Source: an uncultured Collinsella sp. (GTDB taxonomy: Bacteria; Actinomycetota; Coriobacteriia; Coriobacteriales; Coriobacteriaceae). Taken from it: DNA of 64,000 nt. Positions 56,465 to 64,000 of this stretch are shown one piece after another. Position 1 is the stretch's first letter. Each line of letters begins with the position of its first letter. Under the pieces are notes generated by a model, which had not been told where the DNA came from, did not search any database, and worked only from the letters and a program-made list of their open reading frames with translations. The position numbers were made by a program, and so were the translations under genes. The stretch covers positions 1 through 64,000 of the forward strand of contig UPXY01000004.1 in NCBI GenBank assembly GCA_900538305.1. Reading direction: 5' to 3'.

Positions 56465-56482
56465 GATTGTGGGCAATCCACT

Positions 56483-56549
56483 GCCGAACGGGACAGCCCT
56501 CCCGTCAAAAGAGACTGTCCCTTCTGGCGGGAGGGCTGCCCCTTTCGGC
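56483..56549. terminator. 22-bp inverted repeat after ligA
   Basis: GCCGAACGGGACAGCCCTCC and CG (56483-56504) pairs with 56528-56549 with two mismatches. GGGACAG in the left arm can also pair with CTGTCCC at 56514-56520 inside the loop, giving alternative folds. No T-run follows. Position 19 bases after the ligA stop suggests transcription termination. Confidence 0.55.
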
Positions 56550-56605
56550 TGGGTGATCCTACCGGGTATAGAGACCGCGCTTCGATTACAACTGAGATTC
56601 ACTCC

Positions 56606-56647
56606 TTGACGCGCGATGGCCAACACGCTCATAGTTGATGCATCAAC
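56606..56647 (+). promoter_or_regulatory. Promoter and palindromic operator of the ABC exporter pair
   Basis: TTGACG (56606-56611) and CATAGT (56630-56635) are spaced 18 bases, a fair sigma70-type match. GTTGATGCATCAAC (56634-56647) is a perfect 14-bp palindrome overlapping the -10, and ATACATCAATAG follows. The arrangement suits a repressor, for example of the MarR/PadR kind, relieved by the exported compound. No regulator gene is adjacent. Confidence 0.45.
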
Positions 56648-56735
56648 GCGATACATCAATAGCTTGGAGATGAGCGGAGCATGGGAGATTTCCGTCGGGG
56701 TATGGTGTGCGCTTCCGCGCGGAAGGGGGCGGCCC

Positions 56736-58535
56736 ATGCATGAGCTTCGCCGTATCATCGGCTACCTCGGGCACTACCGCCACGACGCCATCTTGGGCAT
56801 GGTGCTCGTCATCGTCGAGAGCGCCTTCGAGATGGTCATCCCCATTCTCATGGCGGATATCATTGACGTGGGCGTAAAGACGCGCGACCTGGACTTCATC
56901 TTCCGCCAGGGCATCCTCATGGCCATATGCGCGCTGCTCTCGCTCGTCACGGGGCTTGCCTATGCGCGCTTCGCGGCGCGGGCGACCTACGGACTGGGTG
57001 CACGCCTGCGCGCGGCGGAGTACGAGCGCGTACAGGAATACAGCTTCGCGAACCTCGACCACTTCGAGACATCCTCGCTCGTCACGCGCATGACGACCGA
57101 CGTCACCGTGATCCAAAACGCCCTCAACGCGGGCTTTCGCCCCATGGTGCGCGGACCGGTGATGCTCGTGATAGGCTTCGCCCTCGCGTTCTATCTCAAC
57201 ACCGAGCTCGCGCTCGTGTTCTGCGCCGTCACACCCATCATGGCGCTCGCGATGGTCTTCATCGTGCGCCACGTGGGGCCGCTCTACGGCGTGCTGCAGG
57301 GTACGGTCGACAAGCTCAACGACGTGGTGCAGGAGATGCTCACCGCGGTGCGCGCCGTGAAGGCGTATGTGCGCGGCGACTACGAATGCGAGCAGTTCCG
57401 TCGCGTCAACCAGGGGCTCGCCGCAACGAGCGAGCATACGTTCCGCTTTGCCGTGCTCAACATGCCCGTGCTCTACGTGTCGATGTACACCGCGACGACG
57501 CTCATCATGTGGTTCGGAGGCCAGATGATCTTGGGCGAGACGCTCGAGGTGGGCGAGCTCACGGGTTTTCTCTCCTACGTGCTGCAGATCCTGAATTCGC
57601 TCATCATGATTTCGAACGTTTTCCTGCTGCTCACCCGTTCGCTCGCGAGCGTGCACCGCATCTGCGAGGTGCTCGACGAGCCTGTGGACCTCTCTTCGCC
57701 CGCAGACGCGCGCACCGAGGTCGCCGACGGGTCGGTTGCATTCCGTGACGTCTCATTCAAGTATCGCGCGGACGCCCGCGAGCGCGTGCTCGAGCATGTG
57801 AGCCTCGACATCCCCGCCGGCTCGACTGTGGGCATCTTGGGCGGCACCGGTTCCGGCAAGACGACGCTCGTGCAGCTCATCCCGCGTCTCTACGACGTGA
57901 CCGAGGGCGCGGTGCTCGTGGGCGGGCACGATGTGCGCGAATACGACCTCGCGAAGCTTCGCGACGCCGTCGCCATCGTGATGCAGAAAAACGTGCTCTT
58001 CAGCGGTACGGTGCGCGAGAACCTTTTGTGGGGGAACAACAAGGCGACCGAGGAAGAGCTGCTCGAGGCATGCCGGCAGGCGCGCGTGGACGAGTTCCTC
58101 GACCGGCTGCCCGGCGGTCTCGACTACGACCTCGGCCAAGGCGGCGTGAACGTCTCGGGCGGGCAAAAGCAGCGCCTGTGCATCGCCCGCGCGCTGCTCA
58201 AGCACCCAAAGGTCATCATCTTCGACGATTCCACGAGCGCGGTCGACACGGCGACGGACGCCGCGATCCGTGCGAACCTCGCAGCGCTCGAGGGCGTGAC
58301 GAAAATCATCATCGCGCAGCGCGTGGGCTCCGTGCAAGATGCGGACCAGGTCATCGTGCTCGATGACGGCCGCGTCCATGCTCGGGGCACGCACGAGGAA
58401 CTGCTTGCGACCGATAGCATCTACCAGGAGATTTACGAATCTCAAACACATGGCGGCGACCCTGCGGCGGAATCGGTACGCAATGGTCTCGCAGCGGGCT
58501 CCAGACTGCCGCACGGGGAAGGGGGTGAGCGCTGA
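56736..58535 (+). CDS. ABC exporter, fused membrane-ATPase subunit 1
   Basis: Type IV ABC half-exporter of 599 residues: six transmembrane segments in 1-310, then the nucleotide-binding domain with Walker A GGTGSGKTT, signature VSGGQKQRLCIARALL, Walker B VIIFDDSTSAVD (Asp in place of the usual catalytic Glu after Walker B) and the H-loop replaced by IIAQRVGS. The Asp/Gln pattern marks a degenerate catalytic site, usual in the inactive half of heterodimeric exporters. ATG 56736 follows GGAAGGGGG. It overlaps the next subunit by one base, TGATG, so the two form a heterodimer (drug/lipid or peptide exporter; substrate unknown). Confidence 0.88.
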   Translation: MHELRRIIGYLGHYRHDAILGMVLVIVESAFEMVIPILMADIIDVGVKTRDLDFIFRQGILMAICALLSLVTGLAYARFAARATYGLGARLRAAEYERVQEYSFANLDHFETSSLVTRMTTDVTVIQNALNAGFRPMVRGPVMLVIGFALAFYLNTELALVFCAVTPIMALAMVFIVRHVGPLYGVLQGTVDKLNDVVQEMLTAVRAVKAYVRGDYECEQFRRVNQGLAATSEHTFRFAVLNMPVLYVSMYTATTLIMWFGGQMILGETLEVGELTGFLSYVLQILNSLIMISNVFLLLTRSLASVHRICEVLDEPVDLSSPADARTEVADGSVAFRDVSFKYRADARERVLEHVSLDIPAGSTVGILGGTGSGKTTLVQLIPRLYDVTEGAVLVGGHDVREYDLAKLRDAVAIVMQKNVLFSGTVRENLLWGNNKATEEELLEACRQARVDEFLDRLPGGLDYDLGQGGVNVSGGQKQRLCIARALLKHPKVIIFDDSTSAVDTATDAAIRANLAALEGVTKIIIAQRVGSVQDADQVIVLDDGRVHARGTHEELLATDSIYQEIYESQTHGGDPAAESVRNGLAAGSRLPHGEGGER

Positions 58536-60589
58536 TGGCCGCTCCCGGTAACAAGCCGAAGAACCTTGCCGCCACCGTGCGCGAACTGCTCTCGTATCTC
58601 GGCCGCCACAAGCTCATCTTCGGCGCGGTTGCTCTGCTCGTGGCGACGTCCGCTGTGGCGAACCTGCTGGGCACCTACATGATCCGACCGGTGGTCGACG
58701 CGCTCGCGTTGGGCTCGTACGACTCGTTCATCGCCGGGATTGTGCTTACGTCCTGCATCTACGGCGTGGGCGTGCTCGCGGCGTTCGGCTACACCCAGCT
58801 CATGGTGCATGCCGCGCAGAAGGTGCTCGTCGACATCCGGCGTGACCTCTTCGCCCACATCCAAACGCTGCCGCTGCGCTATTTCGACAACCACAACCGC
58901 GGCGATGTGATGAGTTACTTCACGAACGACGTGGACACCGTGGCGGAGGCGATGAACAACAGCTTCGCGATGGTGATCCAGTCGTTCATCCAGATCGTGG
59001 GCACGCTCATCATGATCTTCGTGCTCAACTGGCAGCTCTCGCTCATCGTGGTCGTGGGCTATGTGTGCATGTTTGCCTATATCTCGTATTCCACGAAGAA
59101 GAGCCGGTCGTTCTACCAGCGGCAACAGGGTGTGCTGGGCGAGCTCGACGGCTATATCGAAGAGATGGTCACCGGTCAGAAGGTCGTGAAGGTTTTCAAC
59201 CGCGAGCACGCTAACGTGTTCTCTTTCCGCGAGAAGAATGAACGTCTGCGCGTGGCGGGCACGAGCGCGCAGTCGTATGCCGCGTCGATGATCCCGGCGG
59301 TCGTGTCCATCAGCTATATGAACTACGCGATCGTGGCGGTGCTCGGCGGCTGGATGGCGCTCACTGGCCAGACCGATGTGGGCGTGCTCGCGAGCTATCT
59401 CGTGTTCGTGCGCCAGACTGCCATGCCCATCAATCAGTTCACGCAGCAGTCGAACTTCCTGCTTTCCGCCCTTGCCGGCGCGGAGCGCGTGTTCTCCGTG
59501 ATGCACGAGGCGCCCGAGGTGGACGAAGGCCGCGTGACGCTCGTCAAGACTGGCGAGGATGCATGGGCGTGGAAGATTCCCGCAGGGTACGGCGTGGGCG
59601 CTTGGGGCGCGCTCGTGCCGCTTGCGAAGGACGGGCATGTAGGCGAGCCCGTTGGCGCCAGGCAAACCGTGACTTCGCCGCCGCGCGAGGCTCAGCAGGG
59701 GGCTTCATCGTCTCGTGGTGTAACGGCCGAGCCAATGGCCGGTACCGGTGACGAAGCCGTGCCGCAGCACGTTGCTGCCGAGGATATGGGTGCGCAGGTG
59801 CAAGACGCGGCGCTCGGCGCGGATGGTACCGTGGTCGCGACGGGGCTTCTGCCGCTTCGCGGCGACGTGCGCTTCCACGATGTGACGTTTGGCTACGAGG
59901 CAGGGCATGAGGTGCTGCACCAGATCAACCTCTTCGCCAAGCCCGGGCAGAAGATCGCGTTCGTGGGTTCCACGGGCGCCGGCAAGACCACGATTACGAA
60001 CCTCATCAACCGGTTCTACGACGTGCAGGAAGGCGAGATCACCTACGACGGCATCAACGTGAAGAACATCGCGAAGGACGATCTGCGCCGCTCGCTCGGC
60101 ATTGTGCTGCAGGATACGCACCTGTTCACGGGTACCATCGCCGACAACATCCGCTTCGGCCGCCTCGAAGCCACCGACGAAGAGGTGCGCGCGGCGGCGA
60201 AGATCGCGAATGCCGACAGCTTCATCCGCCGCCTGCCGCAGGGCTACGAGACCATGGTGACTTCCGACGGCGCGAACCTCTCCCAGGGGCAGCGCCAGCT
60301 TCTGGCCATCGCGCGCGCCGCCGTGGCAGATCCGCCGGTGCTCATTCTGGACGAGGCGACTTCGAGCATCGACACGCGCACCGAGATGCTCATTGGCCGC
60401 GGCATGGATCAGCTCATGCGCGGGCGCACGACGTTCGTGATCGCGCACCGGCTTTCCACCGTGCGCGACGCCGACGCGATCATCGTGCTCGAGCACGGAC
60501 GCGTGGTGGAGCGCGGCAGCCACGACGAGCTCCTTGCATTGCGCGGACGGTACTACCAGCTTTACACCGGCATGCTCGAGCTGAGCTAA
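58535..60589 (+). CDS. ABC exporter, fused membrane-ATPase subunit 2 with long linker
   Basis: The partner half-exporter, 684 residues: six membrane segments to about 325, then a nucleotide-binding domain with Walker A GSTGAGKTT, signature LSQGQRQLLAIAR, Walker B VLILDEATSSID with the catalytic Glu, and H-loop VIAHRLST, so this is the active half. Between the two domains, at about residues 332-442, lies an extra Ala/Gly/Glu-rich segment (DAWAWKIPAGYGVGAWGAL and GASSSRGVTAEPMAG) absent from typical 580-600-residue members, probably disordered. The operon probably ends at the GGGTTG repeat. Confidence 0.88.
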   Translation: MAAPGNKPKNLAATVRELLSYLGRHKLIFGAVALLVATSAVANLLGTYMIRPVVDALALGSYDSFIAGIVLTSCIYGVGVLAAFGYTQLMVHAAQKVLVDIRRDLFAHIQTLPLRYFDNHNRGDVMSYFTNDVDTVAEAMNNSFAMVIQSFIQIVGTLIMIFVLNWQLSLIVVVGYVCMFAYISYSTKKSRSFYQRQQGVLGELDGYIEEMVTGQKVVKVFNREHANVFSFREKNERLRVAGTSAQSYAASMIPAVVSISYMNYAIVAVLGGWMALTGQTDVGVLASYLVFVRQTAMPINQFTQQSNFLLSALAGAERVFSVMHEAPEVDEGRVTLVKTGEDAWAWKIPAGYGVGAWGALVPLAKDGHVGEPVGARQTVTSPPREAQQGASSSRGVTAEPMAGTGDEAVPQHVAAEDMGAQVQDAALGADGTVVATGLLPLRGDVRFHDVTFGYEAGHEVLHQINLFAKPGQKIAFVGSTGAGKTTITNLINRFYDVQEGEITYDGINVKNIAKDDLRRSLGIVLQDTHLFTGTIADNIRFGRLEATDEEVRAAAKIANADSFIRRLPQGYETMVTSDGANLSQGQRQLLAIARAAVADPPVLILDEATSSIDTRTEMLIGRGMDQLMRGRTTFVIAHRLSTVRDADAIIVLEHGRVVERGSHDELLALRGRYYQLYTGMLELS

Positions 60590-60591
60590 GG

Positions 60592-60625
60592 GGGTTGAAA
60601 GGAACCCGTTCCCAACCAACCCATT
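60592..60625. repeat. GGGTTG...CAACCC repeat (copy 2)
   Basis: GGGTTGAAAGGAACCCGTTC then CCAACCAACCCATT, starting 3 bases after the exporter stop. It matches 47083-47125 except for an extra GGGATTGAAA there. It is palindromic and may act as a weak terminator. Confidence 0.5.
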
Positions 60626-60732
60626 ACAGTAATCTCGCGGCGCGCATGCAAGAAAGGCCGTATACTTGGGTACACTGAACGGAACTTGACCGGGAGCCGC
60701 ACGGATTCCCGGTTCACCGATCGGAGGAAACT

Positions 60733-61446
60733 ATGAACGAAGTCGAGCGGTATCAGAGTCAGCAGTACGATCCATACGGTAGCCCGATCTACCAGCAGGG
60801 TCCCGCTCCCCAGGTTATCTCGCGACGGCTATACAACATCGTGCTCACGGGGTTCGTGCTGCTTTCGTTCGTCATCATGGCGGCGTGCTCCCACATCGCC
60901 GGAACGTACGAATTCCTGCTCTTCATCATGCGCAACTCCACGATGTTCATGATCGGCACCTTCGTGGGCAGCATCGGCGGCATCATCGCTATGAGTATCG
61001 GCCGCGCCAAGGAGAACCTCGCGCTGGGGCTCATCGGCTACGCCCTCTTCAGCCTGACGTTCGGCTTCACCACGGCGCTCGCGCTCATGTCGTATAGCAT
61101 GGAGACGATCTCGCTCGCGTTCTCTGCGACCGCTGGCATCATGATCGTGTTCGGTGCTGCAGGCATCATGTTCCCGCAGTTCTTCGAGCGCATCCAGGGC
61201 GTGCTCTTCACGGGGCTCTTGGCAATCATCGTCGTTGAACTCGTGCTCGCACTCATGGGCGTCCAGCAGTCCGCGACGGACATCGTCGTCATCCTGCTCT
61301 TCTGCGGCTTCATCGGTTACGACGTGCATCGCGCTTCCACCGCGGTGCCCACGCTCAGCAACGCGCTGTGGTATGCCATCGAGCTCTACCTCGACATCAT
61401 CAACGTGTTCATCCGCCTTTTGGCCATCTTCGGTCGCAGGGACTAG
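60733..61446 (+). CDS. Bax inhibitor-1 (BI-1)/YccA family membrane protein
   Basis: A 237-residue protein with seven predicted membrane segments after a Gln/Tyr/Pro-rich cytoplasmic tail (YQSQQYDPYGSPIYQQGPAP). The C-terminal LFCGFIGYDVHRAS and WYAIELYLDIINVFIRLLAIFGRRD is the BI-1 signature with the paired aspartates thought to control proton/calcium leak. Function in bacteria is largely unassigned. GGAGG precedes ATG 60733. An ACCGGGA/TCCCGGT hairpin (about 60690-60714) lies in its leader. Confidence 0.85.
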   Translation: MNEVERYQSQQYDPYGSPIYQQGPAPQVISRRLYNIVLTGFVLLSFVIMAACSHIAGTYEFLLFIMRNSTMFMIGTFVGSIGGIIAMSIGRAKENLALGLIGYALFSLTFGFTTALALMSYSMETISLAFSATAGIMIVFGAAGIMFPQFFERIQGVLFTGLLAIIVVELVLALMGVQQSATDIVVILLFCGFIGYDVHRASTAVPTLSNALWYAIELYLDIINVFIRLLAIFGRRD

Positions 61447-61447
61447 C

Positions 61448-61478
61448 ATGTAAAATAACCCCAGGGGTTTTTTAACAT
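61448..61478. repeat. CCCCAGGGG-family palindrome after the BI-1 gene
   Basis: ATGTAAAATAACCCCAGGGG then TTTTTTAACAT, 2 bases after the stop, like the arms at 142-255. A degenerate copy (TGGTCCCTGGGGTTATTCG) follows at 61542-61560. Confidence 0.8.
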
Positions 61479-61578
61479 TGCGCGGGCGAGTGGCTTCGGC
61501 TGCTCGCCCGTTTCGTATGAAACGACCTCACAAGGCAAGAATGGTCCCTGGGGTTATTCGATATGTCGCACCCGCCTG

Positions 61579-62790
61579 TTATTCGGCCAGGAAATCGACT
61601 GCGTACTGCGCGGCAAGCATGGCACCTTTCGCGAGCACGCTTTCGTCCACCTTGTAGAAGCACGAGTGCTGGGCGAACGTCGCGCCGATCGCGGGGTTGC
61701 GCGTGCCCACGAAGGCGAGCACGCCGGGCACGAGCTCAAGGTAGCGCGAGAAGTCCTCGCCGGAAAGCGTGCCCTGGTAGCGCCCCACGGCCTCCGTCCC
61801 CAGCACCTCGACGATCGCGCGCCGGCAGCGCTCGGAAGCCATCTCGTCGTTCACCACGGCACCGTGCGCGACGGTGTATTCGGTGAGCTCCGCTTCGGCA
61901 CCCAGTGCCTGTGCGGTATGGATGGCGATGCGCTCGATGAGCTTCGGCATGGCTTCGTGCGCGGATGCGCTGTACGTGCGTACCGTGCCTGTGAGGTAGG
62001 CGGTGCCCGCGATGACGTTGCGCGCGGTGCCGCCGTGCAGCTCACCCACGGTCACCACGGCGGGCTCGTATGGGCTAAGGTCGCGGCTCACGATGGTCTG
62101 CAGGTTGTTGACGATCTCTGCTGCGGCGATGATGGCGTCCGCGCCACGTTGCGGCATGGCGCCATGGCAGGAGGTGCCACGGATGTCCACGCGGAACCAG
62201 TCCGTGTTCGCCATGCGCGGTCCCGGCTCGCAGGAAATGGTGCCTGCGGCGACCTCGCTCCAGATATGCGCGGCGTACGCGCCGTCCACGCCTTCGCATG
62301 CACCCGCGTTGATCATGAGGGCAGACCCACCGCCATTCTCCTCGGAGGGCTGGAACACGGCGCGCACCTCGCCGTGGAGGGCATCGCGCATCTGCGAGAG
62401 GATGCGGAGGCTCCCAAGCTGCATGGCGATGTGGCAGTCGTGGCCGCAGGCGTGCATGACCCCTTCGTGCTCACTGGCGAACGGCTCGCCCGTGCGTTCC
62501 GTGACGGCGAGCGCGTCGATATCCGCGCGGATGAGCAGGCGTCGGCGCGGGCTGCCATTGGGGAGATACGCGTCTGGCGCGGTACCGGAGAGCGTGGCGA
62601 TGAGCCCTGTGGCGGTGGGACGCGCGTAGGGGATGCCCATGGCCTCGAGTTCGCGGGCGATGGCCTCGGTCGTCTCGAATTCCTGCAGGCTGAGCTCCGG
62701 GTGTTGGTGGAAGTACCGTCGCTGCTCGATGATATACGGCTCCGCCGCATGGCCGAGCTGCTGGATGCGTTTCGTTGCCTCGCTGCCCAT
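61579..62790 (-). CDS. M20 family amidohydrolase (hippurate/IAA-amino-acid-hydrolase-like)
   Basis: Metallo-amidohydrolase of the M20D group, 403 residues. RRYFHQHPELSLQEFET opens it; the metal site includes MHACGHDCHIAMQLG, PSEENGGGSALMI and HIWSEVAAG; the dimerisation lid domain is in the middle (VDIRGTSCHGAMPQRGADAI). It probably cleaves N-acyl amino acids or aminoacyl amides; substrate unknown. ATG 62790 is preceded by AGGAGG (minus strand). It is divergent from the YtcJ-like gene, and the gap holds tandem repeats. Confidence 0.88.
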   Translation of the reverse strand: MGSEATKRIQQLGHAAEPYIIEQRRYFHQHPELSLQEFETTEAIARELEAMGIPYARPTATGLIATLSGTAPDAYLPNGSPRRRLLIRADIDALAVTERTGEPFASEHEGVMHACGHDCHIAMQLGSLRILSQMRDALHGEVRAVFQPSEENGGGSALMINAGACEGVDGAYAAHIWSEVAAGTISCEPGPRMANTDWFRVDIRGTSCHGAMPQRGADAIIAAAEIVNNLQTIVSRDLSPYEPAVVTVGELHGGTARNVIAGTAYLTGTVRTYSASAHEAMPKLIERIAIHTAQALGAEAELTEYTVAHGAVVNDEMASERCRRAIVEVLGTEAVGRYQGTLSGEDFSRYLELVPGVLAFVGTRNPAIGATFAQHSCFYKVDESVLAKGAMLAAQYAVDFLAE

Positions 62791-62812
62791 GGTTCCTCCT
62801 CGCACGCTTCCA

Positions 62813-62915
62813 TATCTCCCAGAATATGCGATTGTGGGAGATACGGGCGGCTGAAGTTCGCGCTATCTCCCAGAATATGCAAAAGCAGGAGATGCGGGCA
62901 GCAAAGACGCTCGTG
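62813..62915. repeat. Two 51-bp tandem units with TATCTCCCAGAATATGC
   Basis: TATCTCCCAGAATATGC begins at 62813 and again at 62864, a 51-base period, each followed by GGGAGATA or GGAGAT and GCGGGC. Unit 1 forms a TATCTCCC/GGGAGATA hairpin. The block lies in the divergent space between the two amidohydrolase genes; it could be a pair of operator sites. Confidence 0.6.
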
Positions 62916-63065
62916 CCCATGACGAGACGGGGCGTTAGCGTTTGTCACACAGGGGGACAGGTTTATAGTGTAGCTGGGTGAGAGGCTCAAGACCTGTCCC
63001 ACCATGAGCAAAAGGACGGTATGCGGCCGTCCCCATATGACGCATACGGCGTATGAGGAGGAGCT

Positions 63066-64000
63066 ATGGGCAATGTGTTCATCGTCCGGTCGAAGCGCGT
63101 ATTCACGGCGGAGCACGGCGTCGACGTGCCGCGTGAGCTCGCGTTCGCGGTCGAGCTTCCTGCAGGTGCTTCCAATGCCGAAGGATCCGGTCGCATCGCG
63201 CACATCGGCGCACCGGACGACGTTATCGCTGCATATCCGGCGGCGACGCCGGTCATGGATTTCGGCGACCGCTTCATCTGCCCGGGATTCCACGACGCTC
63301 ACCTGCACTTCTTCCACACGGCCGTCTACAATTCGCCCTACGTGCTCATGCACATGGGAGAGAGCGAGGCGGAGCTCGTGGCGCGCACGCGCGAGTTCGC
63401 CGCTGCGCTGCCGCCGAGCGCGTGGGTCGTCACACAGGGGTGGCGAGATTACCGTTGGAACCCGCCGGTACCGCCCACCAAGCGCTCGCTCGACGAGGCG
63501 TTTCCAGATAGACCCTGCGCGATGTGCTCCGGCGACGGTCACACGCTCTGGTTGAACTCGCGCGCGCTCGAGGCGCTCGGCGTGCACCGCGATTCCGAGC
63601 CTCCTGCTGGCGGCATCTACGACCGTGACGAGAACGGCGAGCTCACAGGTATCATTCGCGAGGCTGCGGCCATGGAGCTCCAACCGCGCCTGCTCGAATG
63701 GCTCACGCAGGCGGACTTCGAGCGCGCCTACACCGAGCAGATGGCGCGCATGGCGGCGCAGGGCATCACGTCGATCTGCGACATGTCGCTCATGCCGCTT
63801 CCGGGCTGCGATTTCATTCGCGAGGATATCTACGAGGCGCTCGATGCGCGCGGGGCGCTCACGCTGCGGGCACATCTATTCCCCACGCTTCTCGACGATC
63901 AGACGCGTTTGGAGCGCATGCAGGAGCGCTATGGTGCGCCCACTGCGAGCACGCTCATCAAGGCGCCGGGGTTCAAGCAGTTCTTCGACGGCGTGTCGAG
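63066..64000 (+). CDS. YtcJ-like amidohydrolase (family 3), N-terminal part
   Basis: The frame from ATG 63066 (after GGAGGAG) runs open to the window edge: MGNVFIVRSKRVFTAEHGVD..., then the metal motif CPGFHDAHLHFFHTAVYNS, SGDGHTLWLNSRALEALG and the GITSICDMSLMPLPG block. These are the YtcJ/amidohydrolase 3 signatures, a metal-dependent TIM-barrel hydrolase. About 311 residues are present; typical length is about 540, so the end is missing. It lacks a signal peptide. Substrate is unknown; divergent position suggests shared control with the M20 amidohydrolase. Confidence 0.85.
   Translation, partial: MGNVFIVRSKRVFTAEHGVDVPRELAFAVELPAGASNAEGSGRIAHIGAPDDVIAAYPAATPVMDFGDRFICPGFHDAHLHFFHTAVYNSPYVLMHMGESEAELVARTREFAAALPPSAWVVTQGWRDYRWNPPVPPTKRSLDEAFPDRPCAMCSGDGHTLWLNSRALEALGVHRDSEPPAGGIYDRDENGELTGIIREAAAMELQPRLLEWLTQADFERAYTEQMARMAAQGITSICDMSLMPLPGCDFIREDIYEALDARGALTLRAHLFPTLLDDQTRLERMQERYGAPTASTLIKAPGFKQFFDGVS

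Noticed and set aside
62313..63875. Large minus-strand frame opposite the YtcJ-like gene
   Set aside because: Arginine/alanine-rich with no motif, and the plus-strand frame has clear amidohydrolase motifs.
1..64000. CRISPR arrays, rRNA or tRNA genes
   Set aside because: No spaced direct-repeat arrays and no tRNA T-loop/anticodon cloverleaf were seen in any intergenic region; the tandem repeats found are two- or three-unit.

Overview
The window is a 64-kb piece of a high-GC actinobacterial chromosome. Gene content and style suggest a gut-type member of the class Coriobacteriia (Collinsella/Enorma-like). The pointers are Tat-type RR lipoprotein signals, a FeoA-FeoA-FeoB cluster with a Cys-rich partner, an orphan GlnR-like regulator next to glnA, and dense ATGA-overlapping operons. 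The genus is inference; no rRNA or tRNA gene is visible to anchor it.

Layout. 1-6.7 kb: end of an Asp23-family gene, a metNIQ-type methionine importer, a lone ABC ATPase, threonine dehydratase ilvA and a DUF2974-type hydrolase. 7.1-13.2 kb: a PotABCD/AfuABC-like importer followed by two PHP-fold phosphoesterase-like genes. 13.3-25.8 kb: a defence island holding a type I restriction-modification system (hsdM, hsdS, hsdR), a tyrosine recombinase, two extra single-TRD hsdS cassettes in opposite orientations, an AlbA_2/HATPase gene with a 42-bp tandem repeat, and an mrr-type endonuclease. 26-31.7 kb: ilvD-ilvB-ilvN-ilvC behind a long structured leader. 32-36.8 kb: MFS exporter, YbaK-type deacylase, VanZ-RDD protein, pentapeptide-repeat protein and rsmJ. 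36.8-42.3 kb: pstS-pstC-pstA-pstB-pstB-phoU behind an 11-bp direct-repeat PHO-box-like array. 42.6-49.9 kb: BadF-type kinase, aspS, a VOC protein, feoA-feoA-feoB and the FeoB-associated Cys-rich protein. 50-56.5 kb: glnA with a GlnR-like regulator, an HtrA protease and ligA. 56.7-64 kb: a heterodimeric ABC exporter, a BI-1 family protein, an M20 amidohydrolase and a YtcJ-like amidohydrolase cut by the window end.

The most interesting system is the hsd locus. The same two repeat blocks flank every target-recognition domain: a 21-26 bp repeat encoding AWEQRRLG and a 51-bp repeat encoding GALFSRLDDLIALHQRK. One cassette lies on the minus strand, immediately upstream of and in frame with the recombinase, on the far side of hsdM. 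Inversion between these repeats would flip hsdM plus the 5' end of hsdS as a unit, or swap TRDs, so the locus looks like a phase-variable (shufflon-like) methylation switch.

A second theme is an unusual density of intergenic palindromes: at least six recurring families. They include a nine-copy element centred on AACCCCAGGGGTT that usually sits just after gene ends, and 135-140-bp inverted-repeat elements carrying TATCAACGGTT.
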